Below, one piece after another: positions 27,463 through 36,144 of a stretch of DNA of 64,000 nt. Under the pieces are notes generated by a model. It had not been told where the DNA came from, searched no databases, and worked only from the letters and a program-made list of their open reading frames with translations. This DNA comes from Saonia flava (GTDB lineage: Bacteria; Bacteroidota; Bacteroidia; Flavobacteriales; Flavobacteriaceae), in contig NZ_JAATJJ010000001.1 of assembly GCF_011927795.1 (NCBI RefSeq), forward strand, positions 2,295,062 through 2,359,061. Reading direction: 5' to 3'. A program made the translations under genes and the position numbers. How positions within the stretch are numbered: position 1 is the stretch's first letter; each line of letters begins with the position of its first letter.

Positions 27463-28062
27463 CTATTCGGGGATATTAAAATGGGTACAGATTTCTTTAT
27501 AACTCATTTTGGCATAGTCCAGAGTAGACTTTACTGTTGTTGAAACAACCTCCCCAGGAATGATAATATATCTGTAATAATCAATGTAAGAAAATAAACT
27601 AGTTGACCCATCCAAAGTATTTACACGAACCTGCAGGCTTGTATCACCGTCTCCGTCACCAAATAGACCAAAGCCAAAAAACTCATTTTCATTTATTCTT
27701 GTATATGGAAGTTGAAAAACCTCAAAACTGCCACTGTTAATATTATTTCCGCCATATACAAGGATTACATCTGCAGTAATGTCGTATTCTTCTAATGAAA
27801 ATGTACCCAGACCCATTACGTTTTGTGTGGAAGCATTTGGATTTAAAAAATTGGATTGAATCCAATCGGAGTAAATAACATTTGCTGTTCCTGGCTCGCC
27901 TTGTTCGCCATCTGATCCTGTTGGCCCAGCTATTCCTTGTTCTCCCTGAGGTCCTTGAGGGCCAATGGCCCCATCTTCGCCATCTTTAGAACAAGAAACA
28001 AAAAAGGTGCTAATAAATATAACCCCCAAAAGACATGTTTTAAATTTCATATTTGTTTTCAT
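27463..28062 (-). CDS. Collagen-like lipoprotein (paralogue 2)
   Basis: The 199-residue lipoprotein has a lipobox ending FFVSC; the start may be the internal Met giving MKFKTCLLGV. It has about ten Gly-X-Y triplets (GAIGPQGPQGEQGIAG). The head domain begins TANVIYSDW and ends YAKMSYKEICTHFNIPE. Both the first and last segments of the head match the neighbouring paralogue closely, while the middle has diverged. Tandem duplication is therefore likely, and the two could form hetero- or homotrimers. It lies 81 bases downstream of the GAF-AraC regulator gene. Confidence 0.88.
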   Translation of the reverse strand: MKTNMKFKTCLLGVIFISTFFVSCSKDGEDGAIGPQGPQGEQGIAGPTGSDGEQGEPGTANVIYSDWIQSNFLNPNASTQNVMGLGTFSLEEYDITADVILVYGGNNINSGSFEVFQLPYTRINENEFFGFGLFGDGDGDTSLQVRVNTLDGSTSLFSYIDYYRYIIIPGEVVSTTVKSTLDYAKMSYKEICTHFNIPE

Positions 28063-28123
28063 TTTTATGGATTTTAAATGTGTTGAAACAAAATTAGTAG
28101 GACACAGAAGTACAAGGGTGTGA

Positions 28124-28144
28124 ATTCTTTCAATTTGAAAGAAT
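28124..28144 (-). terminator. Hairpin at the 3' end of the GAF-AraC gene
   Basis: ATTCTTTC, a 5-base loop and GAAAGAAT form a perfect 8-bp stem touching the stop codon. No T run follows, so termination is uncertain. It could instead be a protein-binding palindrome in front of the collagen-like genes. Confidence 0.4.
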
Positions 28145-29040
28145 CAGGACAAAATCAATTGGGATTGTTGGTAGGCACTGGGAGTAAGACCCGTATGTTT
28201 CTTAAAAGCGTTGTAGAATGCAGATTTTGAGTTAAAACCAGCTTCTAAACCTACTGAAACTATTGTATAATGGGCATAATGATTAGAATGTAGCTTACAT
28301 TTTGCTTCAGATACCCTGTATTTATTTATATAATTTATAAAACTAGTGTTGCTAGCGGTATTGACCAAACTTGATAGATAACAAGCTGAAATCCCCAAAA
28401 GATTGGCTACAGAACTAAGACTTAGGTTTGGATTTTGATATATTTTTTGAAACTTCATTAGCCTTTCCAATTTCTTGAAATATTCATTTGCTTTAGTTAA
28501 AGGCTTTTTATTTTGGCCACGTAATTCCTTAACTTTTTGTGAGCAAAGAGCCGCAATAATAGTGAGCAAGTGGAGATGCCTTTCGTTGTAAAAATTGGAA
28601 TTAGGGTGTTCAGAATCTATTACACCAAAAAGGCTGTCATTTATAATAATAGGGACGCATATCTCGGACAGTCTCTTACAATCATCTACTATATAACGTA
28701 TATCATATTTGGTATTGGGTATAAGTTCTGGTTTTCTGTTTTTTGCAACACTTCCAACAATACCAATTCCAACTTCAATTGTAATTTGATTGTATATGGT
28801 TTTATGCTGAGGGTTTTTAGTTCCATAGGCCGCTCGTTGCACCAATATATTTTTTTCATGATCTAACTCGTAGATTACACAATCTACAAAACCCAGTTGA
28901 TGTATTACATTTTTAGTGATATCCCATAGCACATCTTCTATTGATTCTTTGGAGCCTAAGGATGTTGCGAAATAGCTAATAGCCTTAATTTCATTCAGAT
29001 TTTTTGGATTAACATTTTGTTTCATGTCATTTTTTCCCAA
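28144..29040 (-). CDS. GAF-domain AraC-family transcriptional regulator
   Basis: The 298-residue protein combines an N-terminal GAF sensor domain at about 20-170 (WDITKNVIHQLGFVDCVIYE, VGIGIVGSVAKNRKPELIPN, ICVPIIINDSLFGVIDSEH) with a C-terminal AraC helix-turn-helix pair at about 195-298. The latter includes SLSSVANLLGISACYLSSLV and AGFNSKSAFYNAFKKHTGLTPS. A small ligand or redox signal bound by GAF presumably sets DNA binding. Two exact 9-bp direct repeats lie in its promoter region. The neighbouring collagen-like and lipoprotein genes, co-oriented downstream, are the obvious candidate targets. Confidence 0.9.
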   Translation of the reverse strand: MGKNDMKQNVNPKNLNEIKAISYFATSLGSKESIEDVLWDITKNVIHQLGFVDCVIYELDHEKNILVQRAAYGTKNPQHKTIYNQITIEVGIGIVGSVAKNRKPELIPNTKYDIRYIVDDCKRLSEICVPIIINDSLFGVIDSEHPNSNFYNERHLHLLTIIAALCSQKVKELRGQNKKPLTKANEYFKKLERLMKFQKIYQNPNLSLSSVANLLGISACYLSSLVNTASNTSFINYINKYRVSEAKCKLHSNHYAHYTIVSVGLEAGFNSKSAFYNAFKKHTGLTPSAYQQSQLILS

Positions 29041-29072
29041 AACTAAAGGAGCTTTAAAGTGAACAGATGGTT

Positions 29073-29102
29073 ATATGTAACAAAGTGCTGAACATATGTA
29101 AC
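29073..29102 (-). repeat. Two exact 9-bp direct repeats (ATATGTAAC) 21 bp apart, upstream of the GAF-AraC gene
   Basis: ATATGTAAC occurs at 29073-29081 and again at 29094-29102, a 12-base gap and two helical turns. It sits in the 78-base gap between the HTCS stop and the GAF-AraC start. It has the form of a two-site operator for a regulator that binds direct repeats, such as an AraC protein regulating itself. Confidence 0.6.
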
Positions 29103-29111
29103 CTATGCCAA

Positions 29112-29129
29112 CCCTTAATTAATTAAGGG
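29112..29129 (-). repeat. Perfect 18-bp palindrome over the HTCS stop codon
   Basis: CCCTTAATTAATTAAGGG is fully self-complementary and includes the stop codon of the HTCS gene. It may fold as a 3'-end hairpin; there is no T tract after it. Confidence 0.5.
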
Positions 29130-32100
29130 AATTTAAGTACTCTGAAGGTGTTTTATGAAAAGTTTCCTTAAAACATTTCATAAAATAAGTTGGGGTGTTA
29201 AACCCTACTGTATATGCAATTTCACTTACAGTGAGGTTTTCTGAACTTTTAAGAATTTGTATTGCTTGTTTTAAGCGTTGTGAACGAATAAAAGCAGAGG
29301 TAGAAAGACCAGTATAGGCCTGTAATTTTCGATGCAATTGCATACGACTCATTTTTGCCTTTTCACTAAAAAGTGCGGCATTGAAGTTGGGATCCGATAG
29401 ATTTTTGTCTAATATTTGTTGTATTCTTTTAAAGAAAGCCTCATCACTAGGAGTTATGGCAATATCTTTGGGTTTTAAGATTAGTTCTTCACTGTAACGT
29501 TTACGTAGTATTTTTCTTGTAGTAATCAAGTTTGCCATTCGTCGTTTCAATAAATTTATTTTGAAAGGCTTTGTTATAAAATCGTCCGCACCGGAGCCAA
29601 GTCCCTTTAGCTCATTTTTTTCGCCATCTCTGGCAGTTAATAGAATGACTGGAATATGACTTGTGCGTTCATCTGTTTTCAGGGTATTACACAATTCTAT
29701 TCCATTTTTAACTGGCATCCGTACATCTGTCAGAACAATATCAGGGATTATTGAAAGGGCAATTTCTAACCCTTTCTTTCCATTTTCGGCCTCCAATATT
29801 TTGTATGTAGAGTCTAGCGCCAATTTAATAAAAGTACGTACTTCTTGATGGTCTTCCACAATAAGCAGAATAGGGAGGGCTGTATCTTTTTCTCTGGAAG
29901 GAGAACCGTTTGTCATATCATTGAGCAAAAATGTTGGGGTTTGGTCAGAACCATTGAGCTTTTTTATGGACTCAATGGAAAAGGAAGAATAGTCTATTGG
30001 AAGATCAACAATAAAACTAAGAACATTATATTTTTCAAGTGATACATCAATAGCGCCACCGTAAATTTTTACAAGCTCCCCAACAAGGGACAAACCAACA
30101 CCTATGCCTTCTGAATAGTTGTCATATTGATAAAAACGGGTGAACAATTTGTCAAGGTTCAATTTGGAAGCATTTATTGCTGTATTGCTTACTTTGATGC
30201 GAGCAAAGTTTTCACTTTTTGTTACCGAAAACGTACAACTTCCATTTTTTGTAGAATATTTAAAAGCATTGGATAATAGATTTGTTGTTATTTTTTCAAC
30301 TATGTCTGCATCATACCACACTTGTTCTAATGATTCTATTTCTACATAATACTTCATGTTTTTTATACTTGTCTGGTATTCAAAAGATTGGGCAATTGTA
30401 TGTAAAAAAAGGGAAAGGTTTCCTTGCGTTACGTTTAGCTTTAATTTTCCATTTTCCAATTTAGCCAATTCGAGTAATTGGTCTACCAGTGAGGTTAAAC
30501 GATTGGCGTTTCTTTTTATCATTGAGAAGTTTGTACGCTCAATAGTAGATAAATTTTCTTGAGAAAGTGTTTGCTCTATGGGCCCGGCTATAAGTGTCAA
30601 AGGAGTTTTAAATTCATGGGCGATGTCTGTATATAGATTTGATTTAAAATCGTTTAGTTTTTTTAGGCGCTGGCTTTCTTCTTCTTTCAGCCTTAAGTTT
30701 AAACGCATGCGCCATCGCCATTTCATATAAAAAAAGACTCCTGCAAGGGCAGAGATTGCGAGCAAAAAGTACACTAGTTTGGCAAACAGTGTTGCATACC
30801 ATGGAGCTTTAATGGAAAAGATAAAGGTTTCTGGTGTTTCGTTCCAAAGACCATCATAATTACTGGATTTAACCTGAAACTTGTATTCTCCAGGTGGAAG
30901 TTGTGTATAGCGTACATAGTTGTTGTTTCCTGAAAACACCCAATCATTATCATAATTCATTAACCTGTATTGGAATAGATTTTTCTCAGGCATGGAAAAT
31001 TGTAGGCTAGAGAATGTAAAAGCCAACGTATTCTGTTTACTCTCTAGCTCTATTCCCTCTCTTATGGGTTGTGTCATGCCAAGGACTTCAAACTTGGTAA
31101 TATTAGTTTTTGGCAAAATGGTATTGTTTTTTATATTTTTTGGTTGAAACCAATAAAGACCATCTAGCCCACCAAAATAAAGAGTGCCATTGGAGCTTTT
31201 AAAATATGCACCAGTATTGAATTCAGTTGCTAACCCATCATAATTATTATAGTTAACTATTTGGAGGTTTTCTTTCAATAAATTCTTTGGTGTAAACTGT
31301 ATGATTCCCTTATTGGAACTTAGCCATAGATTTCCATCAGAATCAGGCAAAATGGAATATATAACATTATTTGCTAGGCCATTGGATGTGTTGAATGAAT
31401 GATACTTGCTATTGACCAAATCATAGGCAATAAGACCATGACCATAAGTGCCTATCCACAAAATATCATTATCAGCATACCATAGTGATTTTATAGAATT
31501 CACTTCTGTGGAATCTTGATCAAGTATTTTGTGTTTTTTGAATTTCTCCTCTTGAATGTTGAATTGAAATACACCTTCATTATCTGTTCCTAACCATAGA
31601 TTTCCTTTTTTGTCATCTGTTATTACTCGAACATTGTTTCCAATAAAGGCGTTTTTTTGAGGTCCTTGTATGTATTTTTTTACTTCACCTAAATTTTTAT
31701 CAAATTGGATAAGACCGTTTTCATTAGTAGCCAGCCAAAAACGGCCATCACTGTCATTAAAAATATCCCAAATAGTTTTGGAGGTTAATCGAGGAGAAGT
31801 ATTATTGGAATAAACTGTGTAGGTGCCACTAGAATCTAAGATGGAAAGCCCATCCCCTTGGGTGCCAATCCATAAATCTTCGTTATCCAGTAAAAGGCTC
31901 ATGATGCGATTAGAGGGAATATCAGAGTTTCCTGTAGAAAATGTTTTCCATTCATTCATTTTTGGGTCAAAACGACTCAATCCTTTACCCGATGTTCCTG
32001 CCCATATAGTTTCATTGTTATTGTCTACAGCTATGGAACGCACAACATCGATATTTATATTTTCAGGAGTCTGATCATTGGTATATGAATTAAATTTTTC

Positions 32101-33159
32101 GAGATACTCATCAAAATAGTTCAAACCCGCTCCATCTGTTCCAAACCAGAGAGTCCCTAAATAATCTTCATAAATACAAAGAATGTCATTGTATTGTATA
32201 CTTCTAGGGTTATACTTCTTGTTTGTAAAATTATTTATTTCATGAGTTTTTAGATTTATCATATAAAGGCCATTACCATATGTAGCAACCCAAAGCCTAT
32301 TTTTTGAGTCAATGAAAAGGTCTAAAACATTAATGTTTAATGGTAAATTGCCTTTGAAGCCTGTATTTGGAATACGCCTCAAGATATTACTTCCATTTTC
32401 CCTTGTATATAATCCATTACCAAACGTCCCGATCCATTGTTTTCCTTCGGAATCAACCACCATGACGCTAAAATTGTTTTTTATAGTGGTCCTATTAGGT
32501 GTTTTGGGAAGGATTAATTTAGTTTTTTTTGAGTGTATATCAATTTCAAGAAGTTCGTTCATTCCCAATAGAAGAAGAGTGTTTTGGTCTATTTCCGAAA
32601 TCTCATTAATAGCCCCTATAGGGGGCTGGTCAAGAGTTAGTTTAGAAATATTCTGAGTTTTGCTCTCTATGAATAAAATCTCTTTTGAATAAGTTGTTGC
32701 CCAATAATTAAGATTTACATCTTGAAATATTGTATTGACATCTTTTACACCTTCAAGAGGCACAAAACTATTTGTTTTGGGGTTGAACCTTACCAATGTT
32801 CTATCTAGCGGAATGGCCAAAAGTTGGTTTTGCCGATCCAAGTAAAGCTTGCCCAGATTGCTAAAGTTAGGACGAGTAATATCAATAAATTGAAGTGGAT
32901 ATGTGGCAAATTGCCTCCCATCATACCTGTTGAGCCCATCTTGAGTGGCAATCCATAAATACCCAATACTGTCTTGTGTAATTGAGACGGCGCTGTTTTG
33001 CGATAGGCCATCTTTAACAGATAAACTCCTAAACGTTATCTGTTCTTGTGAGAAGAGATAAAAAAAAGAACCAAAGAAGAAAACAAAAAAACACAGGAAA
33101 CAATTGTTGATTTCTTTTATAGAAATGATGTATGTTAGTTTAAGATTAGGCTGTTTCAA
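29119..33159 (-). CDS. Hybrid two-component system regulator (HTCS)
   Basis: This 1346-residue single-chain sensor and regulator is typical of Bacteroidota glycan sensing. A signal or anchor helix at about 16-37 is followed by two periplasmic seven-bladed propellers (about 40-715; repeats such as YLWIATQDGLNRYDG and LWFGTDGAGLNYFD). Then come a Y_Y_Y domain (LPPGEYKFQVKSSNYDGLW) and a membrane helix near 797-817. The histidine kinase has His 848 in HEFKTPLTLIAG, with ATPase strings LLSNAFKYS and GVGLSLV. The receiver has Asp 1145 in LTDVRMP, and the protein ends with an AraC-type DNA-binding domain. All signalling residues are present. No SusCD or glycoside hydrolase is adjacent. Confidence 0.97.
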   Translation of the reverse strand: MKQPNLKLTYIISIKEINNCFLCFFVFFFGSFFYLFSQEQITFRSLSVKDGLSQNSAVSITQDSIGYLWIATQDGLNRYDGRQFATYPLQFIDITRPNFSNLGKLYLDRQNQLLAIPLDRTLVRFNPKTNSFVPLEGVKDVNTIFQDVNLNYWATTYSKEILFIESKTQNISKLTLDQPPIGAINEISEIDQNTLLLLGMNELLEIDIHSKKTKLILPKTPNRTTIKNNFSVMVVDSEGKQWIGTFGNGLYTRENGSNILRRIPNTGFKGNLPLNINVLDLFIDSKNRLWVATYGNGLYMINLKTHEINNFTNKKYNPRSIQYNDILCIYEDYLGTLWFGTDGAGLNYFDEYLEKFNSYTNDQTPENINIDVVRSIAVDNNNETIWAGTSGKGLSRFDPKMNEWKTFSTGNSDIPSNRIMSLLLDNEDLWIGTQGDGLSILDSSGTYTVYSNNTSPRLTSKTIWDIFNDSDGRFWLATNENGLIQFDKNLGEVKKYIQGPQKNAFIGNNVRVITDDKKGNLWLGTDNEGVFQFNIQEEKFKKHKILDQDSTEVNSIKSLWYADNDILWIGTYGHGLIAYDLVNSKYHSFNTSNGLANNVIYSILPDSDGNLWLSSNKGIIQFTPKNLLKENLQIVNYNNYDGLATEFNTGAYFKSSNGTLYFGGLDGLYWFQPKNIKNNTILPKTNITKFEVLGMTQPIREGIELESKQNTLAFTFSSLQFSMPEKNLFQYRLMNYDNDWVFSGNNNYVRYTQLPPGEYKFQVKSSNYDGLWNETPETFIFSIKAPWYATLFAKLVYFLLAISALAGVFFYMKWRWRMRLNLRLKEEESQRLKKLNDFKSNLYTDIAHEFKTPLTLIAGPIEQTLSQENLSTIERTNFSMIKRNANRLTSLVDQLLELAKLENGKLKLNVTQGNLSLFLHTIAQSFEYQTSIKNMKYYVEIESLEQVWYDADIVEKITTNLLSNAFKYSTKNGSCTFSVTKSENFARIKVSNTAINASKLNLDKLFTRFYQYDNYSEGIGVGLSLVGELVKIYGGAIDVSLEKYNVLSFIVDLPIDYSSFSIESIKKLNGSDQTPTFLLNDMTNGSPSREKDTALPILLIVEDHQEVRTFIKLALDSTYKILEAENGKKGLEIALSIIPDIVLTDVRMPVKNGIELCNTLKTDERTSHIPVILLTARDGEKNELKGLGSGADDFITKPFKINLLKRRMANLITTRKILRKRYSEELILKPKDIAITPSDEAFFKRIQQILDKNLSDPNFNAALFSEKAKMSRMQLHRKLQAYTGLSTSAFIRSQRLKQAIQILKSSENLTVSEIAYTVGFNTPTYFMKCFKETFHKTPSEYLNSLN

Positions 33160-33299
33160 ATAGAATGGGGCTTTAAAAAGAAAAGTAAGGGATTTTTAAT
33201 AATTTATCATTGGTTTTTTTATAAATGTATTTTATTTATGTATAAGTGGTTAAATTACTTGTTAATAGTCGATATTGTATTTTAAATTCCTAAATAAAA

Positions 33300-34190
33300 A
33301 TGGACATTGGATTGTTGTCAGTAAGCTTAAATGTATATTCTACCAAGAGAATTGCCGAAGAAGCGGAGAAACTAGGACATTATATAGAATTGATAGACCA
33401 TACTAAATGCTCTGTAAAGTTAGGTTCCGGCAAACCCCAAATATATTTAAGGGATGAGAACATCACCAATGAGTTTGATGCAGTCATTCCAAGAATAGGC
33501 ACCAAGGTAACCAGGCACGGGGCAGCCATTGTTAAACAATTTGAAATGAACGGTATTTTTAGCACTGCCCGTTCCCTTGCCATTACAAGAGCCAGAAATA
33601 AAGTGAGAACACTTCAAATAATGGCAAGAAAGGGTATTCCCATTCCTGAAACTTTATTCTCGATTAACCCAGATAATATAGAGGAGCAAATAAAAATATT
33701 GGGGGGCGCTCCCGTTATCATAAAATTACAAGAAGGTACCCAGGGGTTGGGAGTGATTTTGGCGGAAAGCAAAAAATCTGCTAAATCCATTATAGACACT
33801 TTTTATAAAATGGACACCAGTATCTTGATTCAAAAATTCATTGAGGAAGCCAATGGTGAGGATATTAGAATCTTTGTTGTGGGAAATAAAGTTGTGGCCA
33901 GTATGAAGCGAACAAGTGAGCCAGGCGAATTTAGGGCGAATGTACATCGTGGAGGAGAAACATTGGCAATAACACCTACAGATAAGGAGAAATATATAGC
34001 TTTGAACGCCGCTAAATATTTAGGTCTGGGAGTTGCTGGGGTGGATCTGCTTCGTTCTAAAAAAGGACCCTTGTTAATTGAGGTCAATGCTTCACCCGGG
34101 TTAAAAGGAATTGAAAAGGCAACAGAGGTTAATATTGCTAAAGAAATTATTCATTTTGTAGAAAAGAATGGGCGCCGTAGAAGAAAATAG
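33300..34190 (+). CDS. rimK: RimK-family ATP-grasp ligase
   Basis: The 296-residue protein matches RimK-type ATP-grasp ligases, which add glutamates to ribosomal protein S6 in E. coli. The N-terminal preATP domain contains VIPRIGTKVTRHGAAIVKQF. The ATP-grasp domain includes PVIIKLQEGTQGLGVILAES, ILIQKFIEEANGEDIRIFVV and the Mg-binding end LLIEVNASPGLKGIE. Its last 23 bases overlap the start of the hydrolase gene, so the products are made together. The true acceptor in this organism is not known from sequence. Confidence 0.93.
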   Translation: MDIGLLSVSLNVYSTKRIAEEAEKLGHYIELIDHTKCSVKLGSGKPQIYLRDENITNEFDAVIPRIGTKVTRHGAAIVKQFEMNGIFSTARSLAITRARNKVRTLQIMARKGIPIPETLFSINPDNIEEQIKILGGAPVIIKLQEGTQGLGVILAESKKSAKSIIDTFYKMDTSILIQKFIEEANGEDIRIFVVGNKVVASMKRTSEPGEFRANVHRGGETLAITPTDKEKYIALNAAKYLGLGVAGVDLLRSKKGPLLIEVNASPGLKGIEKATEVNIAKEIIHFVEKNGRRRRK

Positions 34191-35121
34191 AACTATTACG
34201 ATAGGGGGGACAGAAGTGCCTCCAGGAACAAACAAACTGCTGCAAATTAATATTGCACGACTGCCCACGGGAACCCTAATTGATATTCCCGTACATGTAT
34301 TTAATTCTAAAAATCCAGGCCCAACAGTTTTAGTTCAGGCGGGTTTGCATGGAGACGAAATAAATGGAATTGAAACGGTACGTAGAATGCTCCAGGGCAA
34401 GCAATTTAAAATTCAGAAAGGTGCTATAATTGCTGTGCCAATTCTCAATGTGTTTGGGTTTATTCACTTTTCTAGGGATGTACCCGACGGTAAAGATGTC
34501 AACCGGAGTTTTCCGGGCAGCAAAACAGGCTCTTTGGCAAGTAGAATAGCGTATCATTATACTTCGGAAATTCTTCCACAAATAGATTTTGGAATAGACT
34601 TGCATACTGGCGGTGCTCAACGTAGCAACTTTCCCCAAGTCCGGTATTCCGAAGGAGATGAAAACAGTAAAAAACTGGCGGAAATATTTAATGCCCCTTT
34701 TTCTTTTCCAGCAAAATCAATTAGTGGTTCTTTTAGAAAAGCGGCCTATAGAATGGGAAAACCTACTATAGTATATGAGGCAGGTGAAAGCATGCGCTTT
34801 GATAGCTATGCAATTGAACAAGGTTTAGAAGGAATTATCAATGTACTGAGTCATTTTGATATGATTCCCAGTGGACAAACAGTAAAAGGATCTGTGGATT
34901 TAAGTGAACGCAAATGGATTCGTGCTTCTAAAGCGGGGATGTTCATTTTAAAAGTGAACAACGGCAGTTTTGTTAAAGAAGGCCAAGTGATAGGATTGCT
35001 TACAGATACTTTTGCAAAAACAAATAAAAATGTAAAAGCCCCTTTTGATGGGCATGTTATTTGTGTAAACCACCAGGCTGTGGTTAATCAGGGCGATGCG
35101 TTATTTCATATTGGGAAGTAA
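34168..35121 (+). CDS. Succinylglutamate desuccinylase/aspartoacylase-family zinc hydrolase
   Basis: The 317-residue protein has the M14-like zinc site of the AstE/AspA family. His 61 and Glu 64 lie in GLHGDEINGIE, with a third ligand in FGIDLHTGG (about 144). A C-terminal barrel-sandwich part contains GMFILKVNNGSFVKEGQVIG and ends VVNQGDALFHIGK. Because it overlaps rimK it may trim the glutamate tails that RimK adds, as RimB does in Pseudomonas. This is inferred from context. True AstE, acting in arginine catabolism, is less likely because no other ast gene is nearby. Confidence 0.88.
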   Translation: MGAVEENRTITIGGTEVPPGTNKLLQINIARLPTGTLIDIPVHVFNSKNPGPTVLVQAGLHGDEINGIETVRRMLQGKQFKIQKGAIIAVPILNVFGFIHFSRDVPDGKDVNRSFPGSKTGSLASRIAYHYTSEILPQIDFGIDLHTGGAQRSNFPQVRYSEGDENSKKLAEIFNAPFSFPAKSISGSFRKAAYRMGKPTIVYEAGESMRFDSYAIEQGLEGIINVLSHFDMIPSGQTVKGSVDLSERKWIRASKAGMFILKVNNGSFVKEGQVIGLLTDTFAKTNKNVKAPFDGHVICVNHQAVVNQGDALFHIGK

Positions 35122-35122
35122 A

Positions 35123-35166
35123 TATGTATTGGCCAAATAAGATATTTCATTGGCTCTAAATACATA
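35123..35166. terminator. Hairpin between convergent rimK/hydrolase and SDR genes
   Basis: TATGTATT and GCCAA (35123-35136) pair with TTGGC and AATACATA (35150-35166), with small internal bulges. It sits in a 54-base convergent gap. It may serve both directions, although T tracts are poor. Confidence 0.45.
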
Positions 35167-35175
35167 GATTGGTTT

Positions 35176-36078
35176 TTACAAAAGCTTTTTTAAAGCCATT
35201 TCTAGTTTGGTATATTTAAAAGAGAAACCGGTATCCAAAAGTTTTTTTGAAGAAACCCGGCTGCCAAAAAGAAATAATTTTGCCATTTCTCCAAAAAGTA
35301 GCCGCAACATAAAAGATGGAATGTTAGGTAGCCAAAGAGGTTTTTTTAATATGCTGGCAATTAGTTTTGTGAAATCCTTATTGTTAATATGCTGTGGAGC
35401 AACCAAGTTATAGGCGCCATTCATTTTCTCTTCTTTAATAGCATTTATATATGCAGAGCACACATCGTCAATATGTATCCATGGCATGTATTGTTTTCCA
35501 CTCCCTAAGGCAGCTCCTACATTTAATTTTATGGGTTTTGTCATTTTGGCCAATGCCTCACTATTTTCTGCCAAAACAATACCTGTTCTTAATTTTAAGA
35601 CTCTAATACCTAAGGAAATAAATTTGTCAGCGGCTTCTTCCCATTTTTGTGTGGTTCTTCCTAGAAAGTCATCATGGGCCTTATCACTTTCATTATAAAT
35701 ATGGTCGGATGTTATAGCGCCATAATATCCAACTGCAGAGGCCGATATAAATGCTTTTAGTTTTGGATTATGCTTTTTAACAGTATCAAAAAGTAGCTGG
35801 GTAGATTGTGTTCTACTGTTAATTATTTCTTCTTTTCTTTTTTGTGTCCATTTTTTTGCTGCTATGTTTGCTCCTGCCATATGGATAATATAATCGCAAG
35901 ATTTTACAGCATTAATATCAACTTCACCTTTCCTAACATTCCATTGATAAAATTCAATATCTTCAATAGAAGATTTACTTCTACTGAGTACAGAAACACT
36001 ATAGTTTTCAGCCAACAGTTTTTTTATAAGATGACCTCCTATTAATCCTGTACCTCCAGTAACTAAGATTTTTGGCAT
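35176..36078 (-). CDS. TIGR01777-family NAD(P)-dependent epimerase/SDR
   Basis: The 300-residue atypical short-chain dehydrogenase has the nucleotide-binding motif VTGGTGLIGGHLIKKLL at the very N-terminus. Family strings are IIHMAGANIAAKKWTQKRK, SASAVGYYG and GKQYMPWIHIDDVCSAYINA. The family (SDR39U1/YfcH) has no settled substrate. It lies convergent to the zinc hydrolase and is followed by no partner gene that would indicate a pathway. Confidence 0.92.
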   Translation of the reverse strand: MPKILVTGGTGLIGGHLIKKLLAENYSVSVLSRSKSSIEDIEFYQWNVRKGEVDINAVKSCDYIIHMAGANIAAKKWTQKRKEEIINSRTQSTQLLFDTVKKHNPKLKAFISASAVGYYGAITSDHIYNESDKAHDDFLGRTTQKWEEAADKFISLGIRVLKLRTGIVLAENSEALAKMTKPIKLNVGAALGSGKQYMPWIHIDDVCSAYINAIKEEKMNGAYNLVAPQHINNKDFTKLIASILKKPLWLPNIPSFMLRLLFGEMAKLFLFGSRVSSKKLLDTGFSFKYTKLEMALKKLL

Positions 36079-36144
36079 AAATAATTAAAGTTTTTATTTT
36101 TGTTCGTTTAGGGGTTTTTCCGAAAAATTTAATTATTTACTCTT

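Noticed and set aside
28741-28762. Third copy of TTTTGCAACA followed by CTTCCAACA
   Set aside because: It is inside the GAF-AraC coding region, the spacing is 10 rather than 21, and no -33/-7 boxes follow.
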